A stretch of 58,254 bases of DNA from an uncultured Collinsella sp. (GTDB lineage: Bacteria > Actinomycetota > Coriobacteriia > Coriobacteriales > Coriobacteriaceae), in NCBI GenBank assembly GCA_958412345.1, contig CATYSO010000015.1, positions 1 to 58,254 of the forward strand. The letters are read 5' to 3'. The notes below the pieces were generated by a model. It saw only the letters and a list, made by a program, of their open reading frames with translations, searched no databases and was not told the origin of the DNA. Of this stretch, positions 50,341 to 58,187 are shown piece by piece (position 1 is the stretch's first letter; each line of letters opens with the position of its first letter). The position numbers were made by a program, and so were the translations under genes.

Positions 50341-50363
50341 CGCTGGAGAAAACGGATCATTTT

Positions 50364-50408
50364 CGGCGCGTGCCGCAAGGGGCAAGCCCGGCGGCGCGCG
50401 CCGTTTTT
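50364..50408 (+). terminator. Terminator after the surface-protein gene
   Basis: GC-rich stem (CGGCGCG... 50364-50376 with GCGCGCCG up to 50403) followed by TTTTT. Confidence 0.88.
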
Positions 50409-50437
50409 AATCTTCAGGATTGATTAAGGAGGGACAT

Positions 50438-50794
50438 ATGCAAATCAGAGGAGAGGCCGCGATTGTCTGCGGATTCATGGCAGGTTTGGCAACGGGACTG
50501 CTGTTCGACGGATGTTTTGACGGCTACATTAATCGATTCCGCGATTCTGGTTTTTCGAGAGGCAGGCCCCAGAAAGCGGCGCCGGCTCGCCAAAAGGTGA
50601 CCGCGCCTGGCGAGGCCCGTGGCGCGGATGCCTCGAAGATCAAGGTGATTGTCACCAAGAACGGCAAGATTTATCACCGTTCTGCGGGATGCAAAAACCT
50701 GCCCCAAAACGCCATCAGAACAAGCGTGACGTTGGCGGCAGCACTCAAACGAGGCAAAACGCCCTGTCTCGTATGCTGCCCACCGACGGCCTAG
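50438..50794 (+). CDS. Small exported or anchored protein with YHRSxxC / CxxC motif
   Basis: 118 aa. A hydrophobic N-terminal segment (AAIVCGFMAGLATGLLFDGC) can act as an uncleaved anchor. The C-terminal domain KIYHRSAGCKNLPQNAIRTS plus AAALKRGKTPCLVCCPP matches a short metal-binding motif found at the end of extracellular nucleases and related proteins (Tyr-His, Cys, and a final PCxxC). AAGGAGG precedes ATG 50438. Its role is unknown; the metal site is inferred. Confidence 0.7.
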   Translation: MQIRGEAAIVCGFMAGLATGLLFDGCFDGYINRFRDSGFSRGRPQKAAPARQKVTAPGEARGADASKIKVIVTKNGKIYHRSAGCKNLPQNAIRTSVTLAAALKRGKTPCLVCCPPTA

Positions 50795-50832
50795 ATAATC
50801 CTTCGGGGGGCGTTCTGCAAAGACAGGGGCCT

Positions 50833-50863
50833 GCGGACACGCGGGTCTAAAAAACGTGTCCGC
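50833..50863. terminator. Hairpin after the YHRSxxC gene
   Basis: GCGGACACG (50833-50841) pairs with CGTGTCCGC (50855-50863). The loop contains six A; there is no T-tract downstream on the plus strand. Confidence 0.5.
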
Positions 50864-50947
50864 GCGGCGTGGGAGACTTAACCTGCCGTCATGCTCTGCC
50901 GCGGCGGCATTAATTTGAACAACAATCCTCTAAGGAGCTCGATACCG

Positions 50948-51187
50948 ATGAGTGACAACGCAAAACAACTCGTAAAGAAGGGCGTCAGGGACGCGGGGCC
51001 GTGTCTCGCACTGTGCATAGCCGGCGCGGCGGTCGCGCTGCTGGCCGTTCTGGGGCCGTTCGACGTGCTCCGAAGCGCGAACTCTCTGCACGTCATCATT
51101 GCCCTTGCCGGCGCCATGGCAACCGGCGGCGTGCTCGATTTGATTTTTTGGGTGTTCGACCCGTTTGGATGGAAGAACGAGGGGTAA
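50948..51187 (+). CDS. Small two-helix membrane protein
   Basis: 79 aa starting at ATG 50948; AAGGAG lies about 12 nt upstream. Two membrane helices (CLALCIAGAAVALLAVLG and VIIALAGAMATGGVLDLIFW) are joined by FDVLRSANSLH. The ends are basic. The family is not recognised and no operon partner is evident; the first metallophosphoesterase starts 84 nt downstream. Confidence 0.6.
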   Translation: MSDNAKQLVKKGVRDAGPCLALCIAGAAVALLAVLGPFDVLRSANSLHVIIALAGAMATGGVLDLIFWVFDPFGWKNEG

Positions 51188-51271
51188 GCCCTAAGGGATG
51201 CGGATGCCGGGGCAGGTATTGATTCCTGGCGTCGGATTGATCTGAGCCGTGCGATGCGGAGGCGTTGTTTG

Positions 51272-52027
51272 ATGTCCATTTTCGTTACCGGAGACATTCA
51301 CGGGATTGCTGAATACGGCGCGAGCCGCTTTTCATCGCGCGCTTGGCCGTTGGGCCGAACGCTGACGCGCGACGATGTGGTGATTGTTGCCGGCGACTTT
51401 GGCTTTATATGGAGCGGCTCAAACACCGACAAATACTGGCTCGATTGGTTTGAGTCCAAGCCCTGGACCACGTGTTTTGTCGATGGCAATCACGAGAACC
51501 ATCACCTGCTGGCGGGGCTGCCGGTGCGAGAGTGGAGCGGCGGCCTCGTTCACGAGGCACGCCCACACGTATTGCACCTGATGCGCGGCGAGGTGTTCAA
51601 CATCGCGGGAACCACGGTTCTTGCCATGGGCGGCGCCGCAAGCCACGACAAGCAGTGGCGCCAAGAGGGAAAGACCTGGTGGCCCGAGGAAATGCCGAGC
51701 GAGAGCGAGATGGAGCATTGCCGCGCCTCGCTCGACCGCGTGGGTTGGAAAGTTGACTATGTGGTGACTCATGAGGCGCCGGTCGATCTGGCGGACGAGC
51801 TGTGCATGGAGTGCAATCGTGAGTTCTACGATGACGCGCTGCAGAATTTTTTAGGTGAGCTCGACGGCCGGCTCGACTACCGCACCTGGTTCTTTGGCCA
51901 CTACCATGATGACGAATGGCGCGATGACGGGCATCGTCTTATCTACCAAGATATCGTGCCGATCGAGGTGCGATGCACCGATGGGTTGGACGAGACGGCG
52001 AGCGGCTGTTCTAGACAAGAGCGTTAG
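51272..52027 (+). CDS. Calcineurin-like metallophosphoesterase 1
   Basis: 251 aa. Metal ligands occur in FVTGDIHG, VIVAGDFGF, CFVDGNHENH, VVTHEAP and FFGHYHDDEW, the full five-motif set of this superfamily. It is similar to the third enzyme at 52672 through most of its length (shared FVDGNHE, MGGA, WKVDYV segments). ATG 51272 follows GGAGG. It is the first of three tandem phosphoesterase genes. The substrate is unknown; nucleotides, RNA ends or phosphoproteins are possible for this fold. Confidence 0.85.
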   Translation: MSIFVTGDIHGIAEYGASRFSSRAWPLGRTLTRDDVVIVAGDFGFIWSGSNTDKYWLDWFESKPWTTCFVDGNHENHHLLAGLPVREWSGGLVHEARPHVLHLMRGEVFNIAGTTVLAMGGAASHDKQWRQEGKTWWPEEMPSESEMEHCRASLDRVGWKVDYVVTHEAPVDLADELCMECNREFYDDALQNFLGELDGRLDYRTWFFGHYHDDEWRDDGHRLIYQDIVPIEVRCTDGLDETASGCSRQER

Positions 52028-52036
52028 GAGGTCCCC

Positions 52037-52675
52037 ATGATCTGGTTTACCAGCGATACTCACTTTGGGCACGAGAACGTGCTGAAGTTCACCGACCGCC
52101 CGTGGGAGACGATTTGGCAGATGAACGACGCCATCGTCGACAACATTAACGGCAAGGTTGCCGTGGACGACGAACTCTACATCCTGGGGGATTTCTCATT
52201 CAAGATGACAGCCCAGGACGCCTATGCCCTGCGCAAGCAGATTGCCTGCAGGCGCATCCACCTCGTCCCGGGAAACCACGACAAGGACTGGACCCAGCCG
52301 GCGGTCGCGGGCGCGTTTACCGTGGAGTCGCCGATCTGTGTGCTCAAGGTCGACGGGCAGAAGATCGTCCTGAGCCATTACCCCATGGCCGACTGGCAGG
52401 GCATGAACCATGGCGGCTGGCATCTGCATGGGCATATTCATAGCGGTGGCGACGCGTACAACGAGTTCAACCGCAGGCAGGGGCTGCTGCGCTACGACGT
52501 GGGCGTTGACGCCAACGGCTACACCCCAGTGAGTCTGGAGGAGCTCAAAGCTTGGTTTGCGCAGGCGGACGAGCCCGTGTGCTGCGTCAAGTGGCCGTGG
52601 TGGGTCAACGCCACGGGCGATGAGCAGGTCGAGCGCGAGCTCGAGGCGTACAAGAGGGAGGCGGTAATCCGATGA
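52037..52675 (+). CDS. Calcineurin-like metallophosphoesterase 2 (phage-type)
   Basis: 212 aa. Motifs FTSDTHFGHENV, YILGDFSFK, LVPGNHDKDW, VLSHYPM and HLHGHIHSGG. The FTSDTHFGHEN start and short size place it in a group common in phages and plasmids, different from its two neighbours. GGAGG precedes the ATG, 9 nt after the first enzyme. Its stop overlaps the third gene by 4 nt, so the trio is one operon. Confidence 0.87.
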   Translation: MIWFTSDTHFGHENVLKFTDRPWETIWQMNDAIVDNINGKVAVDDELYILGDFSFKMTAQDAYALRKQIACRRIHLVPGNHDKDWTQPAVAGAFTVESPICVLKVDGQKIVLSHYPMADWQGMNHGGWHLHGHIHSGGDAYNEFNRRQGLLRYDVGVDANGYTPVSLEELKAWFAQADEPVCCVKWPWWVNATGDEQVERELEAYKREAVIR

Positions 52676-53397
52676 CGGTCTATGTGACGGGCGATGTCCA
52701 CGGTGGGCTCGACATGCAAAAGCTTCGCGACTGGGAGCTTGGGGATAGTCTTACCAGCGACGACTATCTCATCGTTGCCGGTGACTTTGGCTTTCCGTGG
52801 GATTTCTCTGCCGAGGAATGTGCCGATATCGCGTGGCTGGAGTCGCGTCCCTACACCGTGCTGTTTGTCGACGGTAACCACGAACGCTTCGACCATTGGG
52901 CGGAGCGCCCCATGGAGCTGTGGCACGGCGGGCTGACGCAGCGTCTATCGGACACCTCGCCCATACGCCGCCTGACGCGCGGCGAGATCTTTGAGCTCGA
53001 TGGTTCAACAATCTTTACCATGGGCGGTGCCACGAGCGTGGACAAGGAATACCGCATTCCGTATTCCAGCTGGTGGCCGCAGGAGTTGCCGGACGAGCGC
53101 AACTTTGAGGAAGCGCGGGCAAAGCTCGACAGCGTGGACTGGAAGGTCGACTACGTGATCACCCACACCTGTTCCACGCGCATGTTGTCGCCCACGCTCT
53201 ACCCGGCGCCCGGCTGGAACTATCCCGGCGTCGATCGACTCACGGCATTTTTCGATGAGCTCGAAGATCGCCTGGACTACAAGCGCTGGTACTACGGGCA
53301 TTTCCATCGCGACGCCAACCCAGCCGAGCGCCACACCGTGCTCTACGACCGCATCGTCCGCCTAGGCGACGAACTTATGCCCTGGGACGTTGCGTAG
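52672..53397 (+). CDS. Calcineurin-like metallophosphoesterase 3
   Basis: 241 aa. Motifs YVTGDVHGGLD, LIVAGDFGFPWD, LFVDGNHERFD, MGGATSVDKEYR, VITHTCS and YYGHFH. Paralogue of the enzyme at 51272 (shared WWP, WKVDYV blocks), so the operon contains an older duplication that flanks the phage-type enzyme. ATGA overlap with the previous gene. Substrate unknown. Confidence 0.86.
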   Translation: MTVYVTGDVHGGLDMQKLRDWELGDSLTSDDYLIVAGDFGFPWDFSAEECADIAWLESRPYTVLFVDGNHERFDHWAERPMELWHGGLTQRLSDTSPIRRLTRGEIFELDGSTIFTMGGATSVDKEYRIPYSSWWPQELPDERNFEEARAKLDSVDWKVDYVITHTCSTRMLSPTLYPAPGWNYPGVDRLTAFFDELEDRLDYKRWYYGHFHRDANPAERHTVLYDRIVRLGDELMPWDVA

Positions 53398-53519
53398 GGG
53401 CGGGCATAGAGAACTCTTCATACGATGCCTTGGGCAGTTATCCTACATTTCAACAATAGCCATTATCTGTAGGGTAACTTGAGTCATGCTAGCGGCTGGA
53501 AGAGATGGTGCCTGCCAGT

Positions 53520-53993
53520 CTAGAGTTTCAGCGCCATTCGGTTGGTGCCAGGTAGGGTGACAAAGCCAAAATGTGCATAGAATGCTGCCGCCTCGTCATC
53601 TACTGGGTCGACAATCAAAGCTCGAGCGCCTGCCAGGGCAGAAATTTTCAAGGCATTCTCGATGGCATCTTTGAGCAGTGATGCCCCAAGACCAAGCCCC
53701 TTGAACTTCTCATCGACCCCCATCATTCCAAGCAACACCGTGGGAACTTGGGAGGGGGAGTTTCGCACGAACCATCCTCCATCAACATTTTCGCGAGCCA
53801 CGGAGTGCGTACACAGCGTATAAAACCCAGCGACCGCGCCGTCGCAATACGATGCGTATATAACCGCGGATCCTCTTCTCCGCGCTGAGGCCGATCTGTT
53901 TTTAGCCCATCCATCGACGAGAGTGTTTCCACAGCGGAATGCTTCGATGCCTTGACCAACAGGGAGTTGAACAGGCTTGGTAAACGTGCTCAT
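53520..53993 (-). CDS. TacT-like GNAT toxin
   Basis: 157 aa acetyltransferase. GNAT motif A/B: VLLGMMGVDEKFKGLGLGAS with the pyrophosphate-binding Q/RxxGxG/A variant (KGLGLGA), then LLKDAIENALKISALAGARA and FYAHFGFVTL near the end with the catalytic-type Tyr. TacT toxins acetylate aminoacyl-tRNA and stop translation. ATG 53993 overlaps the antitoxin stop by 4 nt; an earlier TTG at 53999 is less likely. It is paired with the upstream DUF1778 antitoxin, as in TacAT systems. Confidence 0.87.
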   Translation of the reverse strand: MSTFTKPVQLPVGQGIEAFRCGNTLVDGWAKNRSASARRRGSAVIYASYCDGAVAGFYTLCTHSVARENVDGGWFVRNSPSQVPTVLLGMMGVDEKFKGLGLGASLLKDAIENALKISALAGARALIVDPVDDEAAAFYAHFGFVTLPGTNRMALKL

Positions 53994-54256
53994 TCCCAAA
54001 CCGCTTTACGGTCAAGCAGCGCTTTTGCGGCTTGGGGCATGGGGGAGTCGAGCATTTCACAAAATGCATCGAAACCATCAGGAGAAAGATAGGTTGTTGA
54101 TGCCTCGGCGATGTCACGTGCGGAGCTCTCGTCAAGGTGCGCCGTGGCCCATTGGGTGAGAGTCTGCCCGCGCAAGGCAGCGGCGCGCTCGTAAGTGAGG
54201 CGCTGACGTTCGGTCAGCCTTAGATCCATACGGCGTTGTTTCTCAATAGTTGGCAT
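53990..54256 (-). CDS. DUF1778/TacA-type antitoxin
   Basis: 88 aa. The N-terminal ribbon-helix-helix (RRMDLRLTERQRLTYERAAA, then LRGQTLTQWATAHL) binds DNA. The C-terminal segment (LSPDGFDAFCEMLDSPMPQA) wraps the toxin in this family. GAGGAGG precedes ATG 54256. It sits upstream of and overlaps the GNAT toxin. The promoter region contains a large palindrome, the expected binding site for self-repression. Confidence 0.9.
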   Translation of the reverse strand: MPTIEKQRRMDLRLTERQRLTYERAAALRGQTLTQWATAHLDESSARDIAEASTTYLSPDGFDAFCEMLDSPMPQAAKALLDRKAVWE

Positions 54257-54270
54257 AGCAAAAACCTCCT

Positions 54271-54306
54271 CGGAATTATTGTACGGAATTATTCCGTACA
54301 TAACAA
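54271..54306 (-). promoter_or_regulatory. Promoter and operator of the tacAT-like operon
   Basis: On the minus strand: -35 TTGTTA (plus 54301-54306), 17-bp spacer, -10 TACAAT (plus 54278-54283). A 21-nt palindrome with 10-bp arms (54280-54300, core TACGGAAT) fills the spacer exactly, and CGGAATTATT is repeated directly at 54271-54280 and 54284-54293 with a 13-bp period. This is an excellent operator for a ribbon-helix-helix antitoxin. Confidence 0.75.
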
Positions 54307-54362
54307 GACACAGAATCATGCGTTTGTCGAAGGGGGACGTTGCGTAAGGGCGGGGTACTTGA

Positions 54363-55367
54363 CTACTCAGCCACTACGGTGATGTTTTCCCGGTGCTTGC
54401 GGATGACGTCCCAGCTAAAGTGCTCGACCAGCTGTTCGGCTGTACGCGGCGTGGTGTCCGGCGCGATGCCCGTTTGTCCGGCGAGCCAGCCGAGCAGCGC
54501 TTCGGGCGTGCCAAAGCGGGCGCGGAGTTCGCCCAAGTCGAGGTCGCGGTCGCGCTTGGAAAGGCGGCGACCGTCCGGTGACATGAGAAGCGGAATGTGC
54601 GCGTAGCGCGGCGTGGGCAGCCCCAGCAGGTGCTGCAGATAGATTTGACGCGGCGTGGATCCCAGCAGGTCGCATCCGCGCACAACTTCGGTAACACCCA
54701 TGGCGGCGTCGTCAACCACCACGGCTAACTGGTAGGCAAACACGCCATCGCTGCGGCGCACCAAAAAGTCGCCGCACTCGGTGGCGAGCGCCTCGCATTG
54801 GGCCCCGTACGTGCGGTCCACAAACTCGACCACGTCGTCCACGAGGTCATCGACGGCGGGCACGCGCAGGCGTGTGGCCGGAGCGCGCAGGGCGCTGCGG
54901 TGGGCGATTTCTTCGGCCGAAAGTCCCCGGCAGGCGCCGCGGTAGATGGGCGTGCCATCGCTGGCGTGCGGCGCGCTCGCGGCGTGGAGCTCTGCGCGTG
55001 TGCAAAAGCAGGGATAGGTGAGGCCGGCGTCTTGCAGCTTGTGCATGGCGGCTTCGTACAGGTCCAAGCGATCGTGCTGGTAGAAGGGGCCTTCGTCCCA
55101 CTCGAGCCCCAGCCAAGCGAGGTCGTCGATGAGCTGGGTGGCGAGCTCCGGTCGCTTGCAGCGATCGTCCAGGTCCTCGATGCGCAGCACGATGCGGCCT
55201 CCCTGGCTGCGGGCCGAAAGCCATGTGCACAGGCAGCTGAACACGTTGCCCAAGTGCATGCGGCCCGAGGGCGACGGGGCGAAGCGGCCCACGACGGGCG
55301 TAGGCGTGCTGGGCGCCGTCGACGTGGCCACGGCGGGCGTTGCTATGTTGCGTGCGTTGATATCCAT
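54363..55367 (-). CDS. gluQ: Glutamyl-Q tRNA(Asp) synthetase
   Basis: 334 aa. A GluRS paralogue without anticodon-binding domain that attaches Glu to queuosine in tRNA-Asp. Class I motifs: RFAPSPSGRMHLGNVF (HIGH equivalent), RIEDLDDRCKRP, zinc-type Cys in YPCFCTRAEL and a later Cys, and LSKRDRDLDL (KMSKS equivalent). ATG 55367 is chosen; the long extension to 55628 has no homology-like features. No ribosome-binding site is visible, and a TATACT box ends 7 nt before the ATG, suggesting leaderless mRNA. Confidence 0.88.
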   Translation of the reverse strand: MDINARNIATPAVATSTAPSTPTPVVGRFAPSPSGRMHLGNVFSCLCTWLSARSQGGRIVLRIEDLDDRCKRPELATQLIDDLAWLGLEWDEGPFYQHDRLDLYEAAMHKLQDAGLTYPCFCTRAELHAASAPHASDGTPIYRGACRGLSAEEIAHRSALRAPATRLRVPAVDDLVDDVVEFVDRTYGAQCEALATECGDFLVRRSDGVFAYQLAVVVDDAAMGVTEVVRGCDLLGSTPRQIYLQHLLGLPTPRYAHIPLLMSPDGRRLSKRDRDLDLGELRARFGTPEALLGWLAGQTGIAPDTTPRTAEQLVEHFSWDVIRKHRENITVVAE

Positions 55368-55374
55368 GCGGACG

Positions 55375-55380
55375 AGTATA
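55375..55380 (-). promoter_or_regulatory. -10 box giving a probably leaderless gluQ mRNA
   Basis: TATACT on the minus strand (plus AGTATA, 55375-55380), 7 nt before the ATG of gluQ. No convincing -35 is found 17 bp upstream in the GC-rich stretch. Confidence 0.4.
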
Positions 55381-55873
55381 GCGCGGGGCGCGGTAGGGGG
55401 TGTTGCCGTCGCTCGCAAGTTGCCAAGACCGTGCATTGTGTGCGGTGGACACCGACCCAATACCTCGATTGCCGCCCGCCAGCTCAACCTCCCAAACGAC
55501 AGAAACCCCGGCAGCTCTTCGCAACTGCCGGGGTTTCCGCGGAAAAGGGGGACATGATCCTCGAGCGAACGGCAAAGGGGCAAACCGTTTTCGCTTAACT
55601 GCTTTATGCCCCTCGTCCGGCGGCTCAATCAGTGCGCGTCACGCCCACACAAAGCCGCTACACCTGTGATGGAGGTGTGAAGTGGTATCTATTGCTGGCG
55701 CGGGCCATGCCAAGGGCTGTCCCAAACTGCCGGCAGACAAGGAACGTCCCCAAGTGCCGGGCTTGGGTGGGACTTTTGTCCCATTTGACGTCCCGTTGGT
55801 CCAGATATTCGTCATCTATGCCCGTAAACGTGGGACAATAACGCTGTTGGTATCACAGACAAAGGATGTGCCT
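55381..55873. other. 490-bp gap with a strong hairpin and REP-like motifs
   Basis: Contents: a perfect 13-bp hairpin at 55502-55537 (GAAACCCCGGCAG, 10-nt loop); a small hairpin near 55659-55678 (ACACCT/AGGTGT); and around 55725-55790 an imperfect inverted repeat (TGCCGGCA ... TGCCGG) that includes the complement of TTGGGGACGTTC, related to the motif at 8647. No gene is convincing; the frame running into the DUF2207 gene from 55682 lacks a start signal. AAAGGA precedes the true ATG. Confidence 0.55.
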
Positions 55874-57820
55874 ATGAACGCCCCCGTTGCCAAAACCTGT
55901 CGGCAGCGCCGCCTGTTTGCGCGATTCGCTTCCGTCTGCGCGCTTGTTACGTGCGCACTGTTGCTGCTGCCCGCCGCCGCCCATGCCGACGGCTACTCCA
56001 TGAGCCAAACCTATATCGGCGCCACGGTCGAGGCCGATGGCTCGCTGACCGTTGTCGAGGGACGTCAGTTCGATTTTGACGACGACATCAACGGCGTGTA
56101 TTGGGATATCAATACAGGCTCCAACCAGCAAGGCGGTTCGGTAAGCGTCGATGTGCTGAGCGTCGAGGAAGACGACACCGCGTTTAACAAGGTCGACAGC
56201 GCCAACAAGGGCGACTCTGGCGTCTACACGGTGGAGCAGTCCGGCGACGGCGTAAGGATTAAGGTGTTCAGCCCCCACGAGAGCGGCGACAGCGCGATCT
56301 TTTACGTGAGCTATACCATGGTCGGCGCGGTCATGAACTGGTCCGATACCGCCGAGCTCTACTGGAAGTTTGTGGGCGACGGTTGGTCCGCGGATTCCGA
56401 TGACGTCGAGATGGAAGTCTACTTTGCAAATGCCGCTGCCGGGACGGCAGCCGTCAAGGGCGATAACTTCCGCGCATGGGGCCACGGTCCGCTGACGGGC
56501 GATGTGTCGCTCGACGAGAGCGAGCCCATGGTCACCTACACCATTCCCTGCGTGCATGAGGGCGAGTTCGCCGAGGCGCGCATTGCCTTCCCCAGCGACT
56601 GGGTGCCGCAGCTCGCCGCCTCGAGCGAAGGGCGTATGTCGACGATTCTGAGCGAAGAGAAGGAATGGGCCGACGAGGCCAATGCCCGCCGCGAGCACGC
56701 GCGTGCGGTTGCCGGCGCGATTGCCGTGGTGTGTGTTGTCGTGGCGGTTGCCTATACCGGCGTGATCGTGATGCTCAAGCTGCGCAGGTCCAAGCCCAAG
56801 CCGCTCTTCCAGGACGAGTACTTCCGCGATGTGCCCTCGGCCGACCACCCCGCGGTGCTTGCAACTCTCATGAGCTGGAACGACGTGCCCGATCAGGCAT
56901 ATATCGCCACGCTGATGAAGCTGACCGACGACCGCGTGATCAAGCTGGAAGAAGCGACCGAGACCAAGAAGAAGGGTCTGCTCCGTCGCGAAAAAGAGGA
57001 GCAGACGTATCGCATCACAGTGACCAACGAGGCCTGGAAGGCTGCCAAGAAGGACGGCATCGATCGCGATGTGCTCAAGGTCTTCTTCGCCGGCGTTAAG
57101 CCCGATAAAGACGGCGTCCGTTCACGCACGTTTAGCGAGCTGGAGGAGTACGCTAGCGAGCGCACCACATCTGTTGGCGACAAGCTCGAGGACTATCAGA
57201 GCACGGTTAAGGGCAAGCTGGAGGCGCGCGAGTTTATCGCATCGGATGGCACTATCGCGATGGTGGCCGGCCTGGTTCTCGGCATCATCATTGTCTTTGG
57301 CATTCTGGGCTCTCTGATCTATACCGACTTTGCGGACGCCAACGTCGGCGCCGCTATGATCTCGATTCCCGTCACGATCGTGGGCTTTGTCCTGAGCTGC
57401 ACCTTCCGCCGTTACACGCCGGAGGGCGCCGAGGTGGCGGCTCGCTGCAAGGCGCTCAAGCATTGGCTCGAGGACTTTACGCGCCTGAAGGAGGCCATCC
57501 CCAGCGACCTGATCTTGTGGAACAAGCTGCTGGTGATGGGCGTTGCCCTGGGCGTTTCGAAAGAAGTGCTGCGACAGCTGGCCGAAGCCGTGCCTGCGGA
57601 CCTGCGCAACAGTGACGATTTCTACGACAACTACCCCTGCTACTGGTGGTATTACCATCACTACGGCAACGAGTCTCCGCTCGATTCGTTCAACGATGTG
57701 TATCACGAGACCATCCGCGAGCTGGCTTCGAGTTCCGATAGCTCGAGCGGCGGCAGCGGCGGCGGCTTTTCCGGTGGCGGCGGTGGCGGCGTCGGCGGAG
57801 GCGGCGGTGGAACGTTCTAG
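55874..57820 (+). CDS. DUF2207 membrane protein
   Basis: 648 aa. Signal peptide (FARFASVCALVTCALLLLPA, cleaved after AHA) and an extracytoplasmic beta-rich DUF2207 domain (about 35-280) with YIGATVEADGSLTVVEGRQF. A membrane helix follows (AIAVVCVVVAVAYTGVIVML, about 283-302), a cytoplasmic winged-helix-like part (AYIATLMKLTDDRVIKLEEA), two further helices near 465-520, a cytoplasmic domain, and a Gly/Ser-rich end. ATG 55874 follows AAAGGA. Function is not established for the family; it is common in gut actinobacteria and firmicutes. It stands alone. Confidence 0.88.
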   Translation: MNAPVAKTCRQRRLFARFASVCALVTCALLLLPAAAHADGYSMSQTYIGATVEADGSLTVVEGRQFDFDDDINGVYWDINTGSNQQGGSVSVDVLSVEEDDTAFNKVDSANKGDSGVYTVEQSGDGVRIKVFSPHESGDSAIFYVSYTMVGAVMNWSDTAELYWKFVGDGWSADSDDVEMEVYFANAAAGTAAVKGDNFRAWGHGPLTGDVSLDESEPMVTYTIPCVHEGEFAEARIAFPSDWVPQLAASSEGRMSTILSEEKEWADEANARREHARAVAGAIAVVCVVVAVAYTGVIVMLKLRRSKPKPLFQDEYFRDVPSADHPAVLATLMSWNDVPDQAYIATLMKLTDDRVIKLEEATETKKKGLLRREKEEQTYRITVTNEAWKAAKKDGIDRDVLKVFFAGVKPDKDGVRSRTFSELEEYASERTTSVGDKLEDYQSTVKGKLEAREFIASDGTIAMVAGLVLGIIIVFGILGSLIYTDFADANVGAAMISIPVTIVGFVLSCTFRRYTPEGAEVAARCKALKHWLEDFTRLKEAIPSDLILWNKLLVMGVALGVSKEVLRQLAEAVPADLRNSDDFYDNYPCYWWYYHHYGNESPLDSFNDVYHETIRELASSSDSSSGGSGGGFSGGGGGGVGGGGGGTF

Positions 57821-57996
57821 CGAGCGCTTGCTTTGGGGTGGATCTTTCTGGGCGGTTGCCAGGGAAGATTCATCCCATTTTTGTGCATCGAAACGGGCCA
57901 AATTTTCCGCTGCGGACCTTCGCGCAAGGGGCAGTGGACAAAAAATGCCAAATATGAGTACTGTTGCTGCGTTGGTCACATATGTTTGCACATAAT

Positions 57997-58040
57997 AATG
58001 GGTTCCTAATGAGAGCACTTCTCGTTAGGGGCCCATTTTA
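57997..58040 (+). terminator. Terminator downstream of the DUF2207 gene
   Basis: AATGGG...CCTAA...GAG (57997-58013) pairs with CTC...TTAGG...CCCATT (58021-58037), mismatches being mainly G-T type, then TTTTATT. The stretch 57821-57996 between the gene and the hairpin holds nothing recognisable. Confidence 0.75.
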
Positions 58041-58187
58041 TTGAACATTTGAGGAGCTACGTCAGCTCGTGCAGCTGGTCGTCATGCCTATAAGCATCAA
58101 AAATGCCCCGAATCGCTGCTACTAAAAAGGTAACAGTACTCATATTTGATGTTTTTTGACCACAGCTATTTGCAGACCACCAAGGCT

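Noticed and set aside
48982..50385. 467-aa minus-strand frame opposite the surface protein
   Set aside because: Produced by the Ala-rich repeats read backwards; it spans the terminator and has no start signals.
54363..54715. Second gene in the gluQ region (113-aa frame)
   Set aside because: Lies wholly inside gluQ in another frame with Arg/Pro/Thr-rich composition.
55682..55873. N-terminal extension of the DUF2207 protein
   Set aside because: It would hide the signal peptide that begins at 55874 and runs through a palindromic intergenic region.
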